NCBI GenBank assembly: GCA_002841335.1
Contig: PHEY01000003.1
Location: forward strand, 1-64,000
Direction: 5' to 3'
DNA from: Actinobacteria bacterium HGW-Actinobacteria-2
Lineage (GTDB): Bacteria > Actinomycetota > Actinomycetes > Propionibacteriales > Propionibacteriaceae
Length of the DNA stretch: 64,000 nucleotides
The translations under genes were made by a program, and so were the position numbers. Below, in pieces: positions 57,478 to 64,000 of this stretch. Positions within the stretch are counted from its first letter, which is position 1; each line of letters opens with the position of its first letter. The notes under the pieces were generated by a model. The model saw only the letters and a program-made list of their open reading frames with translations. It was not told where the DNA came from and made no database searches.

Positions 57478-59154
57478 GTGAACGCACCGTGGGTCAAGCA
57501 CTACCAAGCCGGCGTACCGGCCGAGATCGAACTCCCCACCGAGTCCTTGGTGGCCCTCTACGAGCGGTCGGTGACCGAAGCCGGGCCATCGGTGGCTTGT
57601 GAGTTCTTCGGTCGCACGACCACCTACACCCAACTCGGCGACCAGATCAGCCGCGCCGCCGAAGGTCTGCGTCGCCTCGGGGTCCGCGCCGGGGACCGGG
57701 TGGCGATCGTGCTGCCCAACAGCCCCCAGCACGTCGTCGCGTTCTACGCCATCCTGCGGCTGGGCGCGGTCGTGGTGGAACACAACCCGCTCTACACCGA
57801 ACGGGAGTTGCGCCACATCTTCGAAGACCATGCCGCCCGGGTCGCCATCTGCTGGGACGTGGCCGTCCCCAAGCTGCAGGCCATGCCCACCGACGTGCGG
57901 ATCGACACGATCATCTCGGTCAACCTGCTGCAGGCCTTCCCCACGGTGAAGCGGCTGGCCTTGAGCCTGCCGATCCCCAGCCTGCGACGCACCCGCGCCA
58001 AGCTCACCGCGCCCACCTCCGGCACCACCTCGTGGGAGCAACTGCTCTCCCATGGCCCGCTGGATGAGGGCCACCCGCGTCCCGATGTCCAGGACCTGGC
58101 AGTGATTCAGTACACCTCCGGCACCACCGGCGTCCCCAAGGGCGCGATGCTCACCCACTTCAACCTGTTCAGCAATGCCCGCCAGGGTGAGGCGTGGATG
58201 CACGGGGCGGAGTACCGCAAAGAGAACTTCTACGCGATCCTGCCGATGTTCCACGCCTTCGGGATGACGCTCTTCCTCACCTACGGCATCCTCAAGCAGG
58301 CCCGCTTGGTGATCTTCCCCAGCTTCGACGTCGACCTGGTGCTGGATGCGGCCAAGAAGACTCCGCCGACCGTCTACTGCGCGGTGCCGCCGATCTACCG
58401 GCGTACTGCCGAGCGGGCGATCGAACGCGGCATCAGCCTCAAGAGCGCCAAGTACTGCATCTCCGGAGCGATGAACCTGCCCGTCGACGTCGTCGAGCTG
58501 TGGGAGAGCGTGTCGGGAGGTCTGCTGGTGGAGGGCTACGGCATGACCGAGGCGTCCCCGGTGTGCCTGGGCAACCCGTTCGCGCCGAGCCGGCGGGCCA
58601 GCACCATCGGGATCCCGTTCCCGAGCACCCAGATGATGGTGGTCACCTTGGAGGACCCGACGGTCGAGGTGACACCCGGCGAGCCCGGCGAGTTGCTGAT
58701 CAAGGGACCGCAGGTTTTCAGCGGCTATTGGAACAACGCCGAAGCCACCGAGGCCACCCTGCTGCCCGGCGGTTGGTTGCGCACCGGTGACGTGGTCACC
58801 GTGGACGCCGACGGCTTCACCACCATCGTCGACCGGGTCAAGGAACTGATCATCACCGGCGGCTTCAACGTCTCCCCCTCGGAGGTGGAGGCCGTCCTGC
58901 ACGCGCATCCCGACATCGTCGAGGCGGCCGTGGTCGGCATTCCTTCACCCAACGGTGGCGAATCGGTGGTCGCGGCGGTGATCATGCGTCCGGGCGCAGA
59001 GCTGGACGAGGTCACCATGCGTTCGTGGTGCAAGGAACGACTGGCCGCCTACAAGGTGCCTCGGCAGATCATCGCCATGACCGAGCTGCCGCGCTCCATC
59101 CTGGGCAAGGTGATTCGCAAGCAGGTGCGCGAAGCGATCCCGTCCCACAGCTAG
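57478..59154 (+). CDS. Long-chain fatty acid-CoA ligase (FadD type)
   Basis: A 558-residue AMP-forming ligase. The P-loop-like motif is YTSGTTGVPKGAM (residues ~211-223), then GYGMTEASP, TGDVVTVDADGF (ATP-binding D) and GGFNVSPSEVE, with the C-terminal catalytic lysine in GKVIRKQVR. It activates fatty acids by ATP to acyl-CoA for breakdown or lipid synthesis. GTG 57478 is chosen because TATCGT ends 6 nt before it and the protein then starts at a normal N-terminus; the frame extends 38 codons upstream. Confidence 0.93.
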   Translation: MNAPWVKHYQAGVPAEIELPTESLVALYERSVTEAGPSVACEFFGRTTTYTQLGDQISRAAEGLRRLGVRAGDRVAIVLPNSPQHVVAFYAILRLGAVVVEHNPLYTERELRHIFEDHAARVAICWDVAVPKLQAMPTDVRIDTIISVNLLQAFPTVKRLALSLPIPSLRRTRAKLTAPTSGTTSWEQLLSHGPLDEGHPRPDVQDLAVIQYTSGTTGVPKGAMLTHFNLFSNARQGEAWMHGAEYRKENFYAILPMFHAFGMTLFLTYGILKQARLVIFPSFDVDLVLDAAKKTPPTVYCAVPPIYRRTAERAIERGISLKSAKYCISGAMNLPVDVVELWESVSGGLLVEGYGMTEASPVCLGNPFAPSRRASTIGIPFPSTQMMVVTLEDPTVEVTPGEPGELLIKGPQVFSGYWNNAEATEATLLPGGWLRTGDVVTVDADGFTTIVDRVKELIITGGFNVSPSEVEAVLHAHPDIVEAAVVGIPSPNGGESVVAAVIMRPGAELDEVTMRSWCKERLAAYKVPRQIIAMTELPRSILGKVIRKQVREAIPSHS

Positions 59155-59499
59155 AGTTCATCGCCAGGCAGACGGCAGCGCCGACACCGCCCCTGGCGCC
59201 TCCCAGAATCACTCGGCCGGCGATGAGCGTGGTGAGGTAGCCTTCTCGAACCAATTTCCCGGGCGGACGGGTGTCGCAGGAGGTCGAAGTGGTGCGGGCA
59301 CGTCCCCTGATGACAGGCGTCGACGTCATCGACCCGCCCGCCGGGCTGACCGATAGCCCGACCGCTCGGCAACACCCGGATCGCGGTGTTCGGCCTCGGT
59401 TTGGGCCCCCAACACTCCACAGCGACCACCCTGTGTGCGGCGTGGCGCCCGCAGCGTCCACCGCACCCACCCCTGGCCTGGGGCTCGGGTGATGCGAAG
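59155..59499. other. Intergenic stretch without a recognised gene
   Basis: 345 bp between the ligase stop and the MMPL transporter. Frames on both strands are Pro/Arg-rich and lack family features. AGGAGG occurs at 59278-59283 but no protein of credible composition follows. Confidence 0.4.
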
Positions 59500-61671
59500 A
59501 TGAACCACACGTCAAGCCCCTCCGAGCGGCGGGGCTGGCTCGGGCGCCTGCTGACCTGGTGGGGACGGCTGGTGACGGCCCGCCCGCTGCTGACGGTGGT
59601 CGTGTTCGGTGTGGTTCTGGGTGGTCTGATCGGTGCCGCCGCCGTGTTCGGCGCGCAGCCGAGGGACGACTACAACGTCACCAACGTGCCTGCCTACGCC
59701 GGCGGCCAGTTGCTGGAGGACCACCTTCCCGAACTCACCTACGCGACCGCGACAGTGGTGGTGCACGACGGACCGTCCGGTGCCGTGCCGGCGTCGGTCA
59801 TCAACGACCTGGTGGCCACCTTGCGTGACGTGCCCCACGCCGACACTGTCGCCGTGGTCGGTACCAGCACCGACGGCCGAACAGTCGCGATCGACGTCCG
59901 CTACGACCGGGCGGTGACCGATCCGGCCATCTGGGGGCGCCTGGACCTCCTGGAGAAGTCCTTCACCTCCACCCAAGAGCAGGGTTACGCGGTGGACGCG
60001 ACCGGGCCACTGCCCCTGTCGGCCGCCCAGCCCTTCAGCGGCCGCGGTGAAGTAGTGGGGGTGGTCGCCGCCGCTCTGGTGCTCCTGATCGGTCTCGGCT
60101 CGGTGATCGCAGCCGGGCTCTCGCTCGTTACCGCCATCGGCGGGCTGGTCGCTGGCGGCTCGCTGGTCCTCCTGCTGGCCCGGGTGATGAGTGTCAGCAC
60201 GGTTGCCCCCACGGTCGCTGCGATGGTCGGCCTGGGTGTCGGCCTCGACTACTGCTTGCTGTTGGTGGTGCGCTTGATCGAGTTCCGCAAGGCGGGCCTC
60301 GCCCCGCGAGCGGCCGCCGTGGCTGCGGTGGAGACTGCGGGCCGCTCGGTCCTCTTCGCGGGCATCACCGTATTGCTGGCGCTCTCGGGCCTGAGCCTGT
60401 CTGGGTTGCCGATCTTCGCCTCTTTCGCCTACGCGACGGCTCTGGCGGTGATCGCGGCGGTGGCCGCTGCGCTCACCTTGGTGCCGTGCCTGGGCATGCT
60501 GTACGCCCGACGCCTGCCCGACCGTCCGGCACGAGCCATCTCCGTCGACGAAGAGGGTGCCACCGGCTACGCGGCACTCACCGAACGGTGGGCCAAGGAG
60601 ATCGTGCGATGCCCGATCGCCTCGATCATCGTGGCCCTGGTGATCCTGGGTTCGCTGGCCCTCCCGGCTTTGAGTATGAAGTCCTGGCCGCAGGATGCGA
60701 GCAACGAGCCGACGTCCTTCACCAACCGCCGCGCCCAGGACGCGTTGGCGTCCGGCCTGGGCGAGGGGTTCGGCGCGACCATCTTGGCCGTGGCGTCCAG
60801 CACGGTCTCCCGATCCGACGTGGAGACCTTCGCCGCGAACGTTACCGATGTGGCACACGTGAAGGAGGTCACCCCGCTCGGGAAATCCCCCGATGGGAAG
60901 ATCATCGTGCTGGCGATCACCCCGACGATCCGCACCGCTGACCCCGGCACACCGGCCCTGGTGAACGACATTCGGGCGCTGGCACCGGACGGAGTCCACA
61001 TCACCGGGGACTCGCCGGTGAACACCGACATCGCCGACCTGTTGGGCAGGCGACTACCGCTGGTCATGGCGTTCGTCATCGGCAGCGCCTGCATCCTGCT
61101 GGGCCTGATCTTCCGGTCCGTGGCCATCCCGATCAAGGCTGCGTTGATGAACCTGCTATCGGTCGCGGCGTCCTATGGGGCTATGCAACTGGTCTTCCAC
61201 GACGGCTACGGTCGCGAACTCATCGGGGTCGACAAACAGGTGCCCGTCTCCAGCTACGTGCTGATGCTGATGTTCACGATCCTCTTCGGGCTGTCGATGG
61301 ACTACGAAGTCTTCATCCTCTCCCGGATCAAGGAGCAGTTCGACCTGACGGGGGACCCGGCCACGAGCCTCGCCCAGGGCTTGGCGGATACAGCCGGCGT
61401 GGTGACCGCCGCAGCAACCGTGATGGTCGCGGTGTTTGCAGGGTTCGCCGCCGAAGGGGACATCATCGTCAAACAGATGGGGTTCGGCATGGCCGTCGCC
61501 ATCTTCCTGGACGCGACCCTGATCCGCATGCTGCTGGTGCCCGCCGCGATGGCGGTCCTGGGTAGATGGAACTGGTGGCCCGGGGCGGGCCGGGACCGGC
61601 CGAAGGCAGGTGGCGAAGGCACCGGCACCCGCTTCGCCGACAAGGCCGGCCTCTCGACCGCGTCCCGGTAA
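59500..61671 (+). CDS. MMPL-type RND transporter
   Basis: A 723-residue pump with 11-12 membrane helices in two RND halves. Large extracytoplasmic loops follow helix 1 (DDYNVTNVPAYAGGQLLEDH to ~200) and helix 7. The first half has GLGVGLDYCLLLVVRLIEFR, the second FTILFGLSMDYEVFILSRIK, both with the Asp-Tyr pair typical of MMPL proton relays. Actinobacterial MMPL proteins export lipids, siderophores or drugs. A Ser/Arg-rich C-terminal tail is short, unlike mycobacterial MmpL3. ATG 59500 has a poor ribosome site. Confidence 0.9.
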   Translation: MNHTSSPSERRGWLGRLLTWWGRLVTARPLLTVVVFGVVLGGLIGAAAVFGAQPRDDYNVTNVPAYAGGQLLEDHLPELTYATATVVVHDGPSGAVPASVINDLVATLRDVPHADTVAVVGTSTDGRTVAIDVRYDRAVTDPAIWGRLDLLEKSFTSTQEQGYAVDATGPLPLSAAQPFSGRGEVVGVVAAALVLLIGLGSVIAAGLSLVTAIGGLVAGGSLVLLLARVMSVSTVAPTVAAMVGLGVGLDYCLLLVVRLIEFRKAGLAPRAAAVAAVETAGRSVLFAGITVLLALSGLSLSGLPIFASFAYATALAVIAAVAAALTLVPCLGMLYARRLPDRPARAISVDEEGATGYAALTERWAKEIVRCPIASIIVALVILGSLALPALSMKSWPQDASNEPTSFTNRRAQDALASGLGEGFGATILAVASSTVSRSDVETFAANVTDVAHVKEVTPLGKSPDGKIIVLAITPTIRTADPGTPALVNDIRALAPDGVHITGDSPVNTDIADLLGRRLPLVMAFVIGSACILLGLIFRSVAIPIKAALMNLLSVAASYGAMQLVFHDGYGRELIGVDKQVPVSSYVLMLMFTILFGLSMDYEVFILSRIKEQFDLTGDPATSLAQGLADTAGVVTAAATVMVAVFAGFAAEGDIIVKQMGFGMAVAIFLDATLIRMLLVPAAMAVLGRWNWWPGAGRDRPKAGGEGTGTRFADKAGLSTASR

Positions 61672-61708
61672 CCGACCGCGCGGCAGCCGCTCCGGGCAGG
61701 GCTCGGGT

Positions 61709-62992
61709 TCAGCGGGCTTCGTCCGGCATCGCGATGTAGGCCAGCTCGGCCGGGGTCGGACGCCAGGGCCAGGCCCAGCCGCGTCGGCGCAGCAGGTAGA
61801 CCACCGACACCACCACGGCCACGCCGCAGGCGATCGAGCCGATCGCGATCGTCCAGCGCGGGCCCCAGGCATCGCCGACCCAACCGAGCAGGGGTGAGCC
61901 CAGCGGCGTCCCGCCGAGGAAGATCGCCATGTACAGCGCCATCACCCGACCACGCATCGCCGGTTCCACACTCAGCTGCACCGAGGTGTTGGCCGCAGTC
62001 ATCACGGTCAGTGCGGCGAAGCCGGCCAGCATCAGCAGCGCGAGGTAGACCGTGAAGCCGTCGACCAGCGACATCACTGCGGTGACCGCGGTGAAGCCGG
62101 CCAAGGCGACCACGATCAGGCGCAGCCGCACCTGGGTGCGACGGGCGGCGATCAGGCCGGCGGTCAGCGAACCGATCGCCATCACCGAGCCCATGTAGCC
62201 GAACTCTTCGGGGCCGACGTGGAACACTCCGGTGGCCATCAACGCGTTGGTCAGCTGGAAGTTCATTCCGAAGGTGCCGAGCATGAACACCACGAACAGC
62301 ACCAGCATGATGTCGGGACGCTGCCGGACGTAGCGCAGCCCCTCGGCCACGCCGCCGGCGGTCTTGCTTCGCGGCGCCGGAGTGAGCTCGGCGGGGTTCA
62401 TCGCGAACAGGGCCACGCCGACGGCGATGAAACTGGCCGCGTTCATGGCCAGCGCCGGTCCGACTCCCCACCAGGCGATGGTCAGCCCGGCCACCGCCGG
62501 GCCGATCAGGCGCGCGGTGTGGAAGCTGGTCGAGTTGAGCCCGACGGAGTTGCCGATCAGTTTGGTGGGCACCATTTCGGGAGCGAAGGCCTGCCGGGCC
62601 GGGCCGTCGACCGCCGCAGCGATCCCTTGGATGAACGCCAACAGGTAGACCTGCCACAGCTGAATCCAGCCACCGATCACCAGCACCGCAAGGATCGTGC
62701 CGGTCAGCGCCAACCCGGCTTGGGTGTACATCAGCAGTCGGCGCTTGGGGATCCGGTCGGCCAGTGCTCCGGCCCACGGCGAGGCCAGCGTCGGCAGGAA
62801 CTGCAGGCCGGTGACGATGCCCAAGGCGACCGCGGAGTTGTCGGTGAGGATGGTGAGCACCAGCCAGTCCTGGGCGACGCGCGCCATCCAGGTGCCGATG
62901 TTGGAGACGAAGCCGCCGATCCAGAACAGGCGGAAGTTACGAAGGGCGAACGATGAGAACAGCGGCACCCGCTCTGCGGTCGCCGCGCTCAC
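61709..62992 (-). CDS. MFS transporter (EntS/MFS_3-like)
   Basis: A 427-residue permease with 12 helices. It starts FALRNFRLFWIGGFVSNIGTW-like and has PWAGALADRIPKRRLLM (motif A) and DGPARQAFAPEMVP, the marks of the MFS_3 group that includes the enterobactin exporter EntS and macrolide exporters. It is probably a drug or siderophore exporter. It starts inside the MarR stop (4-bp overlap), so the regulator controls it. Confidence 0.92.
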   Translation of the reverse strand: MSAATAERVPLFSSFALRNFRLFWIGGFVSNIGTWMARVAQDWLVLTILTDNSAVALGIVTGLQFLPTLASPWAGALADRIPKRRLLMYTQAGLALTGTILAVLVIGGWIQLWQVYLLAFIQGIAAAVDGPARQAFAPEMVPTKLIGNSVGLNSTSFHTARLIGPAVAGLTIAWWGVGPALAMNAASFIAVGVALFAMNPAELTPAPRSKTAGGVAEGLRYVRQRPDIMLVLFVVFMLGTFGMNFQLTNALMATGVFHVGPEEFGYMGSVMAIGSLTAGLIAARRTQVRLRLIVVALAGFTAVTAVMSLVDGFTVYLALLMLAGFAALTVMTAANTSVQLSVEPAMRGRVMALYMAIFLGGTPLGSPLLGWVGDAWGPRWTIAIGSIACGVAVVVSVVYLLRRRGWAWPWRPTPAELAYIAMPDEAR

Positions 62993-63411
62993 CGTTCCAA
63001 CACCCGATTCAGCAGATCTGCCGCTTCTCGCAGCAGTCGACGTTCGTCGGCGGTGAGGCCGTCGAGCAGGTCGTCCATCCAGTTGTCGCGGGCGCGGGCG
63101 ATCCGGTCCAAGGTGGCCAGGCCCGACTCGGTGAGGGTGAGCACCTTGCAGCGTCCGTCATCGGGATGATCGTCGCGAGTCACCAGACCCTTCTCGACCA
63201 GGCAGTTCACCGTCTTGGTCATCGACGGAGCGCTCACCCGCTCGATCTCGGCCAACTCGCCAGGGGTCAGCGAGCCGCGTCGCAGGTTCGACAGTGCGCT
63301 CACCTGATGGGGCGGCAGCTCGGCACTGGACTCGAAGCGGACGCGCCGAGAGACCCGCTGGCAGGCGATGCGCAGGTCGTTGGCTAGGGCGGTTGTCGTG
63401 GTCGGACTCAT
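62989..63411 (-). CDS. MarR-family regulator of the MFS transporter
   Basis: A 140-residue winged-helix protein: QVSALSNLRRGSLTPGELAE, then the HTH EIERVSAPSMTKTVNCLVEK, and the wing GLVTRDDHPDDGRCKVLTL. It probably represses its own operon through the palindrome 11 bp upstream. TAAGCT on the minus strand ends 7 nt before the ATG, so the transcript is leaderless-type and the -10 lies inside the operator. The effector is unknown. Confidence 0.93.
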   Translation of the reverse strand: MSPTTTTALANDLRIACQRVSRRVRFESSAELPPHQVSALSNLRRGSLTPGELAEIERVSAPSMTKTVNCLVEKGLVTRDDHPDDGRCKVLTLTESGLATLDRIARARDNWMDDLLDGLTADERRLLREAADLLNRVLER

Positions 63412-63418
63412 AGTACTT

Positions 63419-63442
63419 AGCTTAACTCATTAGTTGAGTTAA
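63419..63442. promoter_or_regulatory. MarR operator overlapping the -10
   Basis: TTAACTCA (63422-63429) and TGAGTTAA (63435-63442) are perfect 8-bp arms with a 5-bp spacer. The minus-strand -10 TAAGCT (plus 63419-63424) overlaps the inner arm. A repressor bound here would block RNA polymerase directly. Confidence 0.75.
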
Positions 63443-63539
63443 CTATTCCGAGATTGAGTGAACGGTGTTGCCGATATCTGTTGGTGCTGGCAGGCTGGTG
63501 CCGGGTTGTGGGCGCGTTGACGGCTGGGAGCGGCGTTAG

Positions 63540-64000
63540 ATGATCGATGGAGTCGTGCGGATCAGTGTGGTCGAAGGTGACCCATTCGCCCGGCGGGCCA
63601 TCAGCGCCTTCTTCGCCAACTTCGCCAACATCCACCTTGATGCCATGTACTCCTCGGGCTCAGAGGCGATTGCCGACGCTGTTGATGCCACCCCTCACGT
63701 CATCGTCACCGATCTGGACAGCCCCGGTGTTGGCGGCCTTGACTTCGTTCACGCCGCGGGCGGCCTCACCAAGCCCCCCCGAATCGTCTGCTTCATGTCG
63801 ATCGTGCCGTCGAACATGGTACGAACGATTCTCGACGCCGGAGTCCGTGGCCTCGTGCTGAAAGACGACCACCCAGACCTCCTTCTCCACGCAGTCCGGC
63901 TCGCCTGCACCGACGACATCCTGGTGTCACCGAGGCTGATTGGTGGCTTGCTGGGCTCACTGCCCCTTCGGGGCTTGCCACCGACCGACCTCTCAGACAG
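63540..64000 (+). CDS. Response regulator, 5' part only
   Basis: The open frame from ATG 63540 runs past the window end, giving at least 153 residues. The receiver domain reads ISVVEGDPFARRAIS (acidic pocket E/D), HVIVTDLDSPGVGGLDF (phospho-acceptor Asp, in a DLDSP context) and GLVLKDDHPDLLLHAV (lysine). A LuxR HTH is expected beyond the edge. GGGAG lies about 12 nt before the ATG; a GTG at 63555 is an alternative. Confidence 0.8.
   Translation, partial: MIDGVVRISVVEGDPFARRAISAFFANFANIHLDAMYSSGSEAIADAVDATPHVIVTDLDSPGVGGLDFVHAAGGLTKPPRIVCFMSIVPSNMVRTILDAGVRGLVLKDDHPDLLLHAVRLACTDDILVSPRLIGGLLGSLPLRGLPPTDLSD

Noticed and set aside
59271-59492. A small plus-strand frame after AGGAGG
   Set aside because: Pro/Ala-rich product without family features despite a good ribosome-site match.

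Overview
The window is high-GC DNA, densely packed with genes on both strands. It looks like the chromosome of an actinobacterium, probably in or near the Propionibacteriales. The family is inferred from gene content and style, not proven. Actinobacterial markers include a DUF5997/LysR-substrate-domain pair, septum-formation-domain lipoprotein, DUF222-HNH nuclease, Arr-type ADP-ribosyltransferase, K+-independent H+-pyrophosphatase, a DtxR/IdeR-like iron box and many leaderless-type promoters (A at -10 position 2 and T at position 6, usually 6 nt before the start codon). No rRNA, complete tRNA, CRISPR array, insertion sequence or prophage was recognised.

Layout. 1-1.7 kb: the 3' end of a TPR-repeat gene made of near-identical 126-bp units, a non-coding stretch, and a frameshifted hypothetical gene. 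1.7-9.7 kb: a POT peptide transporter, then a leftward cluster (carboxylesterase, MFS transporter, amidohydrolase, hydroxyacid dehydrogenase) that looks catabolic. 9.3-13.6 kb: TfoX-like, TMEM175-like and quinone-reductase-like genes, then a divergent pair of a tocopherol-cyclase-like protein and a terpene-cyclase-fold protein. 13.6-15.2 kb: RNA modification genes (TrmL, RluA-type). 15.2-17.3 kb: a YtrA-type GntR/ABC operon with a palindromic operator. 17.3-20.2 kb: GNAT, Arr (rifamycin ADP-ribosylation), MBL-fold hydrolase, aldo/keto reductase.

20.3-25.1 kb is rich in metal-related functions: a secreted protein with two rubrerythrin-like di-iron domains and an iron-box-like site upstream, a YjdI-type Fe-S protein overlapping a YjdJ-type acetyltransferase, an EamA transporter with a tail holding 25 histidines in 66 residues, and a short CDF transporter. 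25.1-28.5 kb holds a DUF222-HNH gene, about 570 bp of G-rich repeats, an S4 RNA-binding protein, a 30-bp tandem repeat and an unknown gene. 28.5-37.3 kb: patatin phospholipase, flavoprotein, S33 peptidase, an 1116-residue helical-repeat protein of unknown role, and a possible two-protein split LysR regulator. 37.4-43.8 kb: a cyclic-nucleotide/CBS/nucleotidyltransferase protein with a DnaQ-type exonuclease, a two-component system, a thioesterase, and a MarR/flavoprotein operon behind a double palindromic operator.

43.9-51.4 kb is an envelope and secretion block: YdcF-like and CAP-domain secreted proteins with Ig-like modules, an LpqC-like lipoprotein esterase, a PanE-like reductase, a second two-component system and a septum-formation-domain lipoprotein. 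51.4-64 kb: flavin reductase, MscS channel, EamA exporter, DNA glycosylase Tag, the proton pyrophosphatase HppA, a fatty acyl-CoA ligase, an MMPL transporter, an MFS exporter with its MarR regulator, and the start of a response regulator cut by the window end. Most genes appear to be single or small transcription units.
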